A stretch of 58,627 nt of DNA, from NCBI RefSeq assembly GCF_002902985.1, contig NZ_CP026169.1:1-58627 (forward strand). The letters run 5' to 3'. The notes beneath the pieces were generated by a model. The model made no database searches, was not told where the DNA came from, and worked only from the letters and a program-made list of their open reading frames with translations. The translations under genes were made by a program, and so were the position numbers. This stretch comes from Leclercia sp. LSNIH1. Lineage in GTDB: Bacteria > Pseudomonadota > Gammaproteobacteria > Enterobacterales > Enterobacteriaceae. Of the stretch, positions 1 through 8,930 are shown one piece after another; the stretch's first letter is position 1, and each line of letters starts with the position of its first letter.

Positions 1-327
1 GCAGCCAAAAAACGGGGAGTTGATGTGAAAATCGTAATTGATGAAAGGGGCAATACGGGGCGCGCCAGCATTGCGGCCATGAACTACATAGCGAACAGCG
101 GCATCCCTTTGCGTACTGACAGTGATTTCCCTATCCAGCATGACAAGGTGATCATCGTGGATAATGTGACCGTTGAAACTGGCAGCTTTAATTTCACCAA
201 AGCGGCCGAAACGAAAAACTCGGAGAATGCGGTGGTGATCTGGAACATGCCTAAGCTCGCTGAATCATTCCTCGAACACTGGCAAGACCGCTGGAATCGG
301 GGGAGAGACTACCGTTCCAGCTACTGA
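1..327 (+). CDS. nuc: Nuc endonuclease, C-terminal part (gene continues from 58421)
   Basis: This is the downstream part of a phospholipase D-superfamily nuclease. The frame is open from base 1 (AAKKRGVDVKIVID) to TGA at 325-327, and it joins exactly to the 69 codons at 58421-58627, giving 177 residues, the length known for Nuc of IncN plasmid pKM101. The HKD signature is visible as HDKVIIVDN followed by a GSFNFT motif. Family members work as dimers, usually in the periplasm, and hydrolyse nucleic acids without strong sequence preference. The gene is last in the tra operon after traG. Nuc is not known to be needed for transfer. The split is only an artefact of linearising a circle. Confidence 0.95.
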   Translation, partial: AAKKRGVDVKIVIDERGNTGRASIAAMNYIANSGIPLRTDSDFPIQHDKVIIVDNVTVETGSFNFTKAAETKNSENAVVIWNMPKLAESFLEHWQDRWNRGRDYRSSY

Positions 328-333
328 ATACTG

Positions 334-356
334 ACCGCCGAAAGGCGGTTTTTTTT
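334..356 (+). terminator. Rho-independent terminator after nuc
   Basis: The hairpin ACCGCCGAAAGGCGGT is followed by eight T. It closes the traL-nuc transcription direction and stands between nuc and the convergent end of fipA. The stretch from 360 to 500 holds no gene that I recognise. Confidence 0.85.
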
Positions 357-500
357 GTTCAAAGAAACTGATCTCAGTATCGCGCACGGGGCAGCTGGCC
401 AACGTCGCCGGCATCGCGCCGGCAAAAATCGAAAAACAGAAATATCAGCAAGATAGCTTAAACAGGTGTCGGGAAATTTCGTTGAGATATTTTGAAGGAA

Positions 501-790
501 TCACAGTGTAAGCAGGCGGCCTATTTCAAAAAAGGCGGCTGTACGGTAGTCACTGACTCTCTCGCAGATCTTCCCGCTCATGTACCAGTAATACCCGTCA
601 GTGCTGACAATATCGAGCAAATACCGCATATCATAAACCGTATCGGGTATTACCTCACCCTCACCGGCCAGAACGCCGCTGGCAATAGAATGGTTCCCTC
701 CTCGTACAAAGCCTATCCGCCAGGGCAACCACAAAGTAACGCGGTGGTTAATATCCTGTACCCACGGATTGCCCTTAGCGCTGCCTATAT
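501..790 (-). pseudogene. fipA: fipA, 3' part, separated from its 5' part by a transposon nest
   Basis: This open frame on minus runs from the TATAT duplication at 786-790 to a stop at 501. Joined to 16772-16431 with one copy of TATAT removed, the frame stays open: 114 codons plus 95 codons make a 208-residue protein of about 24 kDa. That is the size reported for FipA of pKM101, which blocks transfer of co-resident IncP plasmids. The position between nuc and traI also fits. The residues across the joint read ALADIGSAKGNPW. As it stands this part has no start and no promoter of its own, so the gene is inactivated. The name rests on size and position more than on recognised motifs. Confidence 0.75.
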
Positions 791-828
791 GGGGTCTGAG
801 GTCCAACCATGCGAAAAACCACGTTAAG
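791..828 (+). repeat. Left 38-bp terminal inverted repeat of the outer transposon
   Basis: It starts GGGGTCTGAGGTCC and ends ACCACGTTAAG. It pairs imperfectly with 16393-16430. The flank TATAT at 786-790 is the target duplication. Confidence 0.88.
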
Positions 829-1012
829 AAAGCAACCTTCTGAAAAGGCGACGTTTATCAGTTTTTTTTCCGGCCATAAAGGGGGCGGAAATTATTCCCT
901 GCACGGGTATTCGCAAGGATTTCGGTAGTGCTCTGGCTCTGCCCCCCATAACCTGGCGGACAGAGCATGATTGGGAAAGCGGTACCCTCACGGCAGAAAC
1001 GATTGACGCAGG

Positions 1013-1040
1013 CTATATTTCTATTATTCTGGAAATATAG
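1013..1040 (+). promoter_or_regulatory. Probable operator/promoter of the ArsR-type gene
   Basis: The arms CTATATTTC and GAAATATAG are perfect inverted repeats separated by 10 bases. They lie 14 bp before the ArsR-type start codon and beside a TTGACG hexamer. ArsR-family repressors bind such dyads over their own promoters, so autoregulation is the natural reading. This is inference from position and symmetry. Confidence 0.6.
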
Positions 1041-1054
1041 ATAAAGGAGGTATT

Positions 1055-1235
1055 ATGGATTTAAACACTGCTGCAAACGCACTTCGAGAACTGGGCCACC
1101 CGACACGTCTCAGCATATACCGGGAGCTGGTCAGGGCGGGTCATGAAGGCCTGCCGGTTGGCGAACTGCAGAAGCACCTTGAGATTCCTGCCTCCACGCT
1201 CAGCCATCATCTTTCAGCGCTGATATCCGCTGGAC
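1055..1235 (+). pseudogene. ArsR-family regulator, truncated by IS26
   Basis: About 60 residues of a winged-helix ArsR/SmtB-type repressor are left: an N-terminal helix, then ELGHPTRLSIYRELV and the recognition-helix region PASTLSHHLSALISAG. AAAGGAGG lies 6 bp before ATG. IS26 begins at 1236 and removes the C-terminal third, including wing and dimer helix; the frame then runs a few codons into IS26 and stops. The genes it once controlled are gone. No metal-binding ELCVCD motif is seen in what remains, so its effector is unknown. Confidence 0.8.
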
Positions 1236-1845
1236 GGCACTGTTGCAAATAGTCGGTGGTGATAAACTTATCATCCCCTTTTGCTGATGGAGCTGCACAT
1301 GAACCCATTCAAAGGCCGGCATTTTCAGCGTGACATCATTCTGTGGGCCGTACGCTGGTACTGCAAATACGGCATCAGTTACCGTGAGCTGCAGGAGATG
1401 CTGGCTGAACGCGGAGTGAATGTCGATCACTCCACGATTTACCGCTGGGTTCAGCGTTATGCGCCTGAAATGGAAAAACGGCTGCGCTGGTACTGGCGTA
1501 ACCCTTCCGATCTTTGCCCGTGGCACATGGATGAAACCTACGTGAAGGTCAATGGCCGCTGGGCGTATCTGTACCGGGCCGTCGACAGCCGGGGCCGCAC
1601 TGTCGATTTTTATCTCTCCTCCCGTCGTAACAGCAAAGCTGCATACCGGTTTCTGGGTAAAATCCTCAACAACGTGAAGAAGTGGCAGATCCCGCGATTC
1701 ATCAACACGGATAAAGCGCCCGCCTATGGTCGCGCGCTTGCTCTGCTCAAACGCGAAGGCCGGTGCCCGTCTGACGTTGAACACCGACAGATTAAGTACC
1801 GGAACAACGTGATTGAATGCGATCATGGCAAACTGAAACGGATAA
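1236..1845 (+). mobile_element. IS26, 3' truncated copy (IS6 family)
   Basis: The left inverted repeat GGCACTGTTGCAAA starts at 1236. The copy follows the intact IS26 at 15078-15897 base for base where I compared them, up to GATAA at 1841-1845. There a Tn2-type inverted repeat begins. The right 210 bp, including the right inverted repeat, are missing. tnpA starts at 1299 and keeps the three DDE catalytic positions (D in HMDETY, D in INTDKAP, E in NVIECDHG). It loses about 50 C-terminal residues and reads through into Tn2 sequence, so it is probably inactive. Confidence 0.93.
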
Positions 1846-3990
1846 GGGGTCTGACGCTCAGTGGAACGAAAACTCACGTTAAGCAACGTTTTCTGCCTCT
1901 GACGCCTCTTTTAATGGTCTCAGATGTCCTTTGGTCACCAGTTCTGCCAGCGTGAAGGAATAATGGCCGAGCATATTGATATGTCCGTGGCAAAGCGGGG
2001 AGAGGCGTGCGATATCTTCATCATTCAGTGTTTCACCCTGCGCCCGGAGATGATCCAGGGCTGCCTGCATATAAATAGTGTTCCATAACACGACGGCGTT
2101 AGTGACCAGCCCCAGTGTGCCCAGTTGATCTTCCTGACCGTCGGTATATCGTTTTCTTATCTCACCTTTTTGACCGTGACAGATGGCTCTGGCAACGGCA
2201 TGGCGACTTTCTCCCCGATTAAGCTGGGTCAGAATGCGCCGGCGGTAATCTTCATCATCAATATAATTAAGCAGATACAGCGTTTTGTTGATGCGCCCCA
2301 CTTCAATGATTGCCTGAGTCAGTCCGGAAGGACGTTCACTTTTCAGCAATGAACGGACCAGCACTGAAACCTGTACTTTGCCCAGCTTCAGGGAGCCAGC
2401 GGTCCGGATCATTTCGTCCCACTGAAGGACTATTTTTCGGGGATCTGATTGCCCTCTGGCAATATCATTCAGCACGCCATAGTCGGCATCATGGTCCATT
2501 CGCCAGAAAACCGAAGCACCGGCATCAGCCAGGCGTGGAGAAAACTGGTATCCCAGCAGCCAGAAAAGGCCAAAGACAAGTTCGCTGGCACCTGCTGTAT
2601 CGGTCATAATTTCGGTTGGATTCAGCCCGGTCTCCTGTTCCAGAAGACCTTCCAGCACAAAGATAGAGTCCCTCAGCGTCCCCGGTATAACGATGCCATG
2701 AAAGCCGGAATACTGATCGGACACAAAGTTGTACCAGGTGATCCCTCTGTTATTACCAAAGTATTTGCGGTTCGGTCCGGCATTGATTGTTCTGACTGGC
2801 GTAACAAAGCGCATTCCATCTGCAGATGCCACTTCTCCTCCACCCCATATCTGTGCCAGTGGCAGCGTTGCCTGAAAATCAACCAGTCTGGCATTAGCGC
2901 TGGTGATAGTTTCAGCCCGCAGATAGTTCGCTTTTGTCCAGTTCAGCCGGTGTCGGGTCAGTGCAGGAACATTTGATCTGATCAGTGGTTCCAGACCGAT
3001 ATTGCAGGCTTCAGCCATCAGCACGGCGCTGATGCTGACGGGCAGATCATCAACTCTGGCACTGGCTTCACTAGCATGGAAAAACTCATCAGCAAATCCG
3101 GTATGGGCGTTAATTTCGAGCAGCAACTCCGTTAAATCCACCGGAGGGAGTAGATCACTGATCATTTTGCTCAGTCGTTTCAGACTGTCCGGCTCATCAA
3201 GACTGGCGAGGGGAGAAATTGTCAACCGGGGCTTCGGGCCAGAAACATCGAGTTCGACAGCCTCATTTTCGCAAAGACGTGCAGCAACCTGTCTGTAACG
3301 ACTATCAAGCTGATGACCCAGAGATTTTATTGCTTCCTGCGGGTCTGTCGGGTGCCCCAAAGAACGATAAACCTTAATCCGGTTTGCCTGCCAGTCAGCA
3401 CCCTGTAGTAATCTTGCACGAGGATCTCCCCACCGGTTACTGCCGGTAACGTAGACATCCCTCCGCCTCAGACTATCCTGCAGTTTACTGAGAAAGCAGA
3501 GCGTGTATCCCCTGCGGGTGATATGTTTTTCCTTGTTAATCACCAGCCGTTTCCATGACCGACTGATAATTTCCGTTGGTGCGTCGTCAAAAAACTGCCG
3601 CCGTGAGCTGAACTCCCGGCTGAGGTAGTCACAGGCATTCAGAGTGGTAACCCCGGCAGGTGCGGATGAAAATTTAACGGTATTCAGCAGATGGGGCAGG
3701 AAACGACGAACGCGCCCGTACTGCTCCACCATTTCTTCATGAAAATTATCGTCTGAGGGCCGGGCAATTTCACGGACAAGCGTGATGATTTCAGCCAGCT
3801 TTTGCCTTGGGATGTAGCTGAACACCTCAGCACGAATCGATTCGTCCGGTGTTTCTTCTTTCAGCAGGTACGAACATGCGCTGGCGAGCGCCAATGCAGA
3901 TTTATCCAGATCCTTCAGCGAGCGGAGCCGTTTTTTCTGCCCAATCTTTCTGGCGTCACGGATGATAACGGCCAGCATGGCGTCCAGAAC
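1846..3990 (-). mobile_element. Tn2/Tn3-like transposon remnant (right end plus tnpA 3' part)
   Basis: The 38-bp Tn3-group inverted repeat at 1846-1883 (GGGGTCTGACGCTCAGTGGA at its outer end) directly abuts broken IS26. tnpA runs inward on minus. The Tn4401 terminal repeat interrupts it at 3991. tnpR, any bla gene and the left end are absent. Tn4401 inside a Tn2-like tnpA is a known arrangement on KPC plasmids. Confidence 0.9.
1879..3990 (-). pseudogene. tnpA: Tn2/Tn3-type TnpA transposase, N-terminally truncated
   Basis: The last 703 residues of a Tn3-family DDE transposase of about 1000 residues are present, from VLDAMLAVIIRDARKIGQ to the C-terminus EASEAENVA. The stop overlaps the inverted repeat, as in Tn3. 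The catalytic core is intact (for example MTDTAGASELVFGLFWLLGY). The first about 300 residues, which hold the terminal-repeat binding domains, were separated by Tn4401 insertion. A frame continues about 12 codons into the Tn4401 end but has no proper start. Inactive. Confidence 0.92.
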
Positions 3991-4143
3991 GGGGGGGTAA
4001 GCGGGAACCCCAGAAAATTCCGCCATTCCGCATTGTGGAATTTTTTGGGGGGGTGGTCCGCGGCATGACGACCCGCCAAAGGCTACCGCATCTATCTGAG
4101 GCGCTGTGGCGCGACGCTGAAACCCCGGGGAATTCCGCTACTC
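3991..4143 (-). mobile_element. Right-end fragment of Tn4401
   Basis: A G-rich terminal repeat of about 39 bp begins at 3991 (GGGGGGGTAAGCGGGAACCC). It fits a Tn4401 end inserted in Tn2 tnpA; AGAAC at 3986-3990 would be one copy of its target duplication. The fragment ends at 4143, where the Tn5403-like element enters, and resumes at 11949. The other Tn4401 end is absent, so the second duplication copy cannot be checked. The match to Tn4401 is from memory and context. Confidence 0.75.
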
Positions 4144-4181
4144 GGGGTCCGCTTGGAAAACGGAAAATATCCTACGCTAAG

Positions 4182-4446
4182 CCTATTTTTCGTACAGATT
4201 ACTTCATGGGTCTATGGTGATAGCTAAAAAATCACCAATACTACCTCACGAGTATGTTGATAGCTCATCGTACCCCGTATCAAGTTTGCATATACCAAGG
4301 AAGCGGAGACGAAAGACCACCTATTACTGAGGGATCCCCAGTAATGGGAGGGTAAAATGAAAGGTATAGTGCTACCAATTACTCACCGTCAGTCACGTAT
4401 CGCTGGATTAACTACGGCATTCGCAGCGAGATAAGTATTCCCCATG
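4182..4446. other. Non-coding, AT-rich stretch at the transposon left end
   Basis: I see no convincing gene, promoter or IS fragment here. Several short dyads occur, such as GGGATCCCC near 4332, but nothing that I can assign. Confidence 0.5.
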
Positions 4447-5442
4447 TTAAGCCAATAGCAATATAATTATCCATTTTAATTTCGGGCTAGCACCAGTGAA
4501 TTTTTTTGTTTTTACGAAAACTTTCAGTAAAAAGAAAATATCACTAAGGCTATATACACCTTTTATTAAATCTTTATATGCTATTTCTCTAACAAATAAC
4601 CGCCTGATTTTTTCTTTGTCCCTCACCTTTTTTCTATATAAACCTAGAAAGTGTCTAGCCTCATACAGGGCATGCCTAAACAGCGATACGCTCAAATCAT
4701 TATTTTTTATCGACTTTGCGTGACCGATGGTTTTAGATATTACATCAATATAGCATTCTGCTCGGACGTCGAAATAATCACCGCGATTTGTGATGGATTC
4801 ATTATTGTACTTGTAGGTGTAGTCCATATCTTTTGATATGTAGAAACGCCCATTTGCCAACGCCAATTCCATCGTCCATAAAATATCTTTATGACTCCGG
4901 CCATCATGAAATGACAGATTGTTATTCCTGATATAGTCAGATCTAACTATCTGTAACCAAAGGTAATGTGGCCATTCCCTGACTTTTACTGCGTGACTCA
5001 TCCACGCATTGCCGGATAAAACCTCATCATAAGGCTGGTTAGTATGCACGGGTTTTTTATTATCGCCTTCATGCCAAAGCTTCCAGGCATTGGACAAAAG
5101 CACATCAGCATTATGGCTGGAAGCCTGGATATACCTGTTATAAATGAATCCTTCAGACACATCGTCATCGGCATCCAGAAACATGACCCACTGGCCTTTA
5201 TGCTTGTCTAATCCATTATTTCTGGCCGCGTATACACCTTTATTATTTTGTTCAATCACTTGAACCCTGCCATCCTTTATGGAGTTAATTATCGTTGACG
5301 TGTTGTCTGAGGAGCCATCGTTAACGATAATAACTTCAATGTTGATCCTGTCTTCTATCAAGATATCTTCGATCAAGGATTTGATGGTTTTTTCTGCGTT
5401 GTAAACGGGGATTATTACACTCACCGCAATTTCATGTTTCAT
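4447..5442 (-). CDS. Family 2 glycosyltransferase (transposon cargo)
   Basis: This is a GT-A fold glycosyltransferase of 331 residues from ATG at 5442, which has GGAG 8 bp upstream. The N-terminus VSVIIPVYNAEKTI is the nucleotide-sugar binding start of GT2. VIIVNDGSSDNT and the metal-binding MFLDADDDV (a DXD-type motif) follow, and the region near YAARNNGLD is typical. The C-terminal third is basic and less conserved. Such enzymes add sugars to surface polysaccharide or lipid carriers; the substrate cannot be read from sequence. It is clearly AT-richer than the neighbouring uspA and sulP, which suggests separate acquisition. It lies 60 bp downstream of uspA on the same strand and may be co-transcribed. 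Confidence 0.85.
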   Translation of the reverse strand: MKHEIAVSVIIPVYNAEKTIKSLIEDILIEDRINIEVIIVNDGSSDNTSTIINSIKDGRVQVIEQNNKGVYAARNNGLDKHKGQWVMFLDADDDVSEGFIYNRYIQASSHNADVLLSNAWKLWHEGDNKKPVHTNQPYDEVLSGNAWMSHAVKVREWPHYLWLQIVRSDYIRNNNLSFHDGRSHKDILWTMELALANGRFYISKDMDYTYKYNNESITNRGDYFDVRAECYIDVISKTIGHAKSIKNNDLSVSLFRHALYEARHFLGLYRKKVRDKEKIRRLFVREIAYKDLIKGVYSLSDIFFLLKVFVKTKKFTGASPKLKWIIILLLA

Positions 5443-5502
5443 GTTCACTCCAGTAAATTGAACGTATTTATTTGTCCCCGGAGTTATTTCCGGGGACAAA
5501 AA

Positions 5503-6330
5503 TCACCTCAGCATTAAGAGTGGAATTTGTGTTTTTTCCAACATGGCGGTGGTGTTGCTGCCGATAAAGAATCGCCGCAATGGCGAATGGCCATAGGCAC
5601 CCATCACAATCAGGTTAATGCCGTTTTCATTAGCGTAACGGCAGAGCGCATCAGCAACGGATGTACCTTCCAGTATGTGGCTTTCGGTCGTAATGCCAGC
5701 CTCTTGCAGCACATTCTGTGCTTCCTGCAAGGTTCGTGTATCCCCCTTAACCATCACGATGTGGCAAACCAGACCATTGAGTAGCGGGCTAAGTGTCAGG
5801 CGCGTCAGGTTTTTGCGACTCTCATCGCTGCCATCATAGGCGAACATAACTTTGGTCGGTGTAGAATAAGCCTCCGGCACGATAAGTACCGGTTTTTTCT
5901 GCAGCCGAATAATTCTTTCTAGGTGGCTGCCAACCGGGTTCTGCGTTCCACGGCGGCCCAGCACCATCAGGCGAACATCCCCTAAATCAGCCAGGATTTC
6001 ATCCAACGCGCCATGTTTTTGCAGTAATTGAACATCAGCATGACCGGCATCATTCAGCAACTCCGCACAGCCAGCCAGTATGGCTTTGCCCTGCGCCATT
6101 AATAACCGACTACGCTCTCCTTCAACTTTCACCAGCTCTTCGGTGAGATGAGCCTGGCTATCAATGCCGATGCTTCCGGTCAAATCTGACACGGCAGGAT
6201 GCGCATCTTTCTCCAGTACGTGCAGCAGCGACAGAGGTGAATCCAGCAGAGCAGCGGCCCATGCCGCGTATTCACAAACCGCTCGGGTCGACGGCGAACC
6301 GTCAACGCAGGCAATAACGGTATTATTCAT
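5503..6330 (-). CDS. Tandem-domain universal stress protein (UspA family)
   Basis: 275 residues make two Usp domains. The first (1 to about 145) begins NNTVIACVDGSPSTRAVCEYA. The second starts near PTKVMFAYDGSDESRKNL and ends with the nucleotide-binding signature MGAYGHSPLRRFFIGSNT, which fits G-x2-G-x9-G-S. ATP-binding Usp proteins are cytosolic and modulate stress responses or partner proteins. It starts 18 bp after sulP and is surely in the same operon. SulP transporters and Usp proteins are recurrently paired, so a regulatory role for the transporter is plausible but inferred. The start has AGGAG about 7 bp upstream. Confidence 0.9.
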   Translation of the reverse strand: MNNTVIACVDGSPSTRAVCEYAAWAAALLDSPLSLLHVLEKDAHPAVSDLTGSIGIDSQAHLTEELVKVEGERSRLLMAQGKAILAGCAELLNDAGHADVQLLQKHGALDEILADLGDVRLMVLGRRGTQNPVGSHLERIIRLQKKPVLIVPEAYSTPTKVMFAYDGSDESRKNLTRLTLSPLLNGLVCHIVMVKGDTRTLQEAQNVLQEAGITTESHILEGTSVADALCRYANENGINLIVMGAYGHSPLRRFFIGSNTTAMLEKTQIPLLMLR

Positions 6331-6348
6331 TATCTGTTCTCCTGACTG

Positions 6349-7827
6349 TTAATGGCCGCCCATTAATTTTTCCACTTCTTCGGGTTTGTCATGCACCCCA
6401 AAGCGGTCAATAATGGTGCGGGTAGCCTGATTCATGCCACGGATTTCTACATCCGTACCTTCACGGCGGAACTTAATGACCACTCTGTCGAGTGCGCTGA
6501 CCGACGTAATATCCCAGAAGTGGGCGTGCGAGACGTCAATGATCACATGCTCCACCGCTTCACGGAAATCGAAGTGGCTCATAAACCGATCGGCAGAGGC
6601 GAAAAACACCTGGCCGGTTACGGCGTATGTCCGCGTTGACGCTTTGAGTTCGGATGACACCGCCATAAAACGGGACACTTTGCTGGCAAAGTTCAGTGAG
6701 GCGATCAGCACACCAGTCAATACGCCATACGCCAGATTATGCGTTGCTACCACCACGACTACGGTAGCCAGCATGACGACGCTGGTTGACAGTGGGTGGC
6801 TGCGCAAGTTGGTAATAGAGCGCCAGGAGAAGGTGCCAATAGAAACCATGATCATCACCGCTACCAGGGCCGCCATTGGGATCTGCGAAACCCAGTCACG
6901 CAGGAAGACCACCATACAAAGCAGGACGACGCCTGCGGAGAGTGCGGAGAGACGCCCACGCCCCCCGGATTTCACGTTGATCACCGACTGGCCGATCATC
7001 GCGCATCCGGCCATACCGCCAATAAATGCAGCGCCAATGTTGGCAACCCCTTGAGCCTTACACTCCCGGTTTTTATCGCTCGGCGTATCGGTCATGTCAT
7101 CCACAATGGTCGCGGTCATCATCGACTCAAGCAGCCCCACCACAGCAAGGCCGGCGGAATAAGGCAGAATGATTGATAGGGTATCGAAATTAAGCGGCAC
7201 ATCGGGTAACAGGAAGACCGGCAGACTGTCCGGCAACTTGCCCATGTCGCCGACGGTGCGTACGTCCAGATGCAGCCACATGGAGATCCCGGTCAGCACG
7301 ACGATACAGACCAGCGGCGAGGGGATGGTTTTATTGAGGTACGGGAACAGATAAATAATGCCTAGACCGGCCGCCGTCATGGCGTAAACGTGCCAGGTGA
7401 CGTTGGTCAACTCCGGCAACTGCGCCATGAAAATCAGGATCGCCAAGGCATTGACAAAACCGGTAACCACCGAGCGCGAAACATAACGCATCAGACTGCC
7501 AAGCTTTAAATAACCAGCAATAAGCTGAATCACACCAGTAAGCACAGTAGCGGCCAATAGATACTGTAGGCCGTGGTCTTTCACCAGCGTCACCATCAGC
7601 AGTGCCATCGCGCCGGTTGACGAAGAAATCATTCCTGGACGCCCACCGCAGATAGCGATTATCAGCGGGATACAAAACGCAGAGTAGAGCCCGACTTGCG
7701 GGTCAACGCCGGCGATGATGGAAAAGGCGATCGCTTCAGGAATAAGCGCAAGCGCGACAACAATACCGGCCAGTACGTCACCACGGACGTTACCCAGCCA
7801 GTCCTTACGCGTCGAGGACAGCAACAT
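6349..7827 (-). CDS. SulP-family anion transporter with STAS domain
   Basis: A 492-residue inner-membrane permease. It has about ten or more hydrophobic segments from residue 15 to 385, with the SulP hallmark region [20 protein letters not shown] followed by [12 protein letters not shown] cytosolic STAS domain follows from about 400 ([26 protein letters not shown]). SulP/SLC26 proteins carry sulfate, bicarbonate or other anions; the substrate here cannot be told from sequence. The gene is divergent from tnpR. It leads the cargo operon sulP-uspA-glycosyltransferase. No frameshift or truncation is seen. Confidence 0.93.
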   Translation of the reverse strand: MLLSSTRKDWLGNVRGDVLAGIVVALALIPEAIAFSIIAGVDPQVGLYSAFCIPLIIAICGGRPGMISSSTGAMALLMVTLVKDHGLQYLLAATVLTGVIQLIAGYLKLGSLMRYVSRSVVTGFVNALAILIFMAQLPELTNVTWHVYAMTAAGLGIIYLFPYLNKTIPSPLVCIVVLTGISMWLHLDVRTVGDMGKLPDSLPVFLLPDVPLNFDTLSIILPYSAGLAVVGLLESMMTATIVDDMTDTPSDKNRECKAQGVANIGAAFIGGMAGCAMIGQSVINVKSGGRGRLSALSAGVVLLCMVVFLRDWVSQIPMAALVAVMIMVSIGTFSWRSITNLRSHPLSTSVVMLATVVVVVATHNLAYGVLTGVLIASLNFASKVSRFMAVSSELKASTRTYAVTGQVFFASADRFMSHFDFREAVEHVIIDVSHAHFWDITSVSALDRVVIKFRREGTDVEIRGMNQATRTIIDRFGVHDKPEEVEKLMGGH

Positions 7828-8252
7828 AGTATTTTCTCAGTTTTAGAATACAGTCAGCCCGTAAAGGGCAAAAAAATTTAGATACGATAAAGCACATCCG
7901 CAGACGGGATGTTAAAGAGTGCGTGCTGAGGGTTACTCAGAACGACAGAGAAGGGGAAAACTCAGGGTGGCGTCATACGCATGGTCGTTTTTATTACTCC
8001 TTGATGGTCGGTGTGTACACCTTCAGGGATCAGATAAACCAGATGAAGATATTCAAGGCTGGCCGCGGAGTCTGCCAAGGCAAACCGCGTATTACTATAA
8101 ACGAAACTGAAACAGGGTCAATCATGGATTAAATGTGCCATTAATGTATACCTCAATGTCATAGCCTAAAGTGCCGCCATTTTCCCCTTGGATCATCACC
8201 TATCTGTCACGTACATTATGATCATCACTTAAACGTCATAAATGGGTGAAAA
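7828..8252. promoter_or_regulatory. Divergent sulP / tnpR control region with probable res site
   Basis: This 425-bp gap separates sulP (minus) from tnpR (plus). In Tn3-family elements the resolution site lies directly upstream of tnpR. From about 8135 to 8255 there are degenerate inverted copies of TGTCAY/ACGTCATA-type words (TGTCATAG, CTGTCACGTACATT, AACGTCATAAATG), as expected for resolvase subsites. Short open frames exist at 7919-8132, but none has recognisable homology or a good start. Confidence 0.5.
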
Positions 8253-8876
8253 ATGTACATTCACGGTTACCTCCGCGCATCAACAAAAGAACAGGATGCT
8301 CTCCGAGCAAAAAATAGGATGAAAGCCTTTGTTGAAGAAAAAGGATTTCGACTGGCCAGTTGGTACACCGAAAATGTATCCGGGGCATCACTTCAACGGC
8401 CAGAACTTTTACGGCTACTTGATGATGCTGCACCTGGTGACATTATTCTCATCGAGCAAGTTGATCGCCTTTCTCGCCTGGATGAAGAGGGCTGGCAAAA
8501 ATTAAAGCATCTTATCCAGGAAAAACACCTTGTGGTTGTCAGTCTTGACCTCCCGACGAGCCATATGGCTCTTGCAACACATGCTGGCGATGATTTTACC
8601 CTTGCAATGCTTAAGGCTATTAACGGAATGATGCTTGATATGCTGGCCGCCATAGCTCGCAAAGACTATCAGGATCGTCGCCGGCGCCAAGAGGAAGGGA
8701 TAGCGAAAGCCAAGGTAGCCGGTAAATTTCGGGGACGTCAGGCAGATCATCAATTGCATGAAAAAATCATAGAGCTTCGGGTTAAAAATAGACAGAGCAT
8801 CCGTGATACCGCGAGGTTGTGTGGAGTTTCAGAACGAACGGTTATACGCATTGTTAAACTTAAAGCATGTTCTTGA
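8253..8876 (+). CDS. tnpR: TnpR serine resolvase of the Tn5403-like transposon
   Basis: A 207-residue serine recombinase. The N-terminal catalytic domain starts YIHGYLRASTKEQDA with the active serine in RAST. The IEQVDRLSR motif follows, and a long helix leads to the C-terminal helix-turn-helix (SIRDTARLCGVSERTVIRIVK). It resolves cointegrates formed by TnpA at res and usually represses tnpR/tnpA transcription. tnpA follows 54 bp downstream on the same strand. Full length with no defect. Confidence 0.93.
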   Translation: MYIHGYLRASTKEQDALRAKNRMKAFVEEKGFRLASWYTENVSGASLQRPELLRLLDDAAPGDIILIEQVDRLSRLDEEGWQKLKHLIQEKHLVVVSLDLPTSHMALATHAGDDFTLAMLKAINGMMLDMLAAIARKDYQDRRRRQEEGIAKAKVAGKFRGRQADHQLHEKIIELRVKNRQSIRDTARLCGVSERTVIRIVKLKACS

Positions 8877-8930
8877 TGCGTATACTTTGAACGTCCAAGC
8901 GGACAGTGTCCGTATGCAGGGAGTGCATTT

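Noticed and set aside
1200..1886. Long antisense frames over both IS26 copies (also at 15307-15933) and over IS6100 (41593-42414)
   Set aside because: Antisense shadows of well-known transposases, with no independent start.
1846..1955. Extended IS26 transposase fused to Tn2 terminal sequence as a functional protein
   Set aside because: The C-terminal part of TnpA is replaced by an unrelated 37-residue tail; the right IS end is also missing.
4182..4446. Possible intron-like or RNA element near GGATCCCC hairpins
   Set aside because: No domain V-like structure or other RNA family pattern could be supported by eye.
6434..7054. Plus-strand frames opposite sulP
   Set aside because: Shadows of the minus-strand transporter with low-complexity products.
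7919..8132. Overlapping short frames of 63 and 69 codons between sulP and tnpR
   Set aside because: No homology, no ribosome site, and they lie in the expected res/promoter region.
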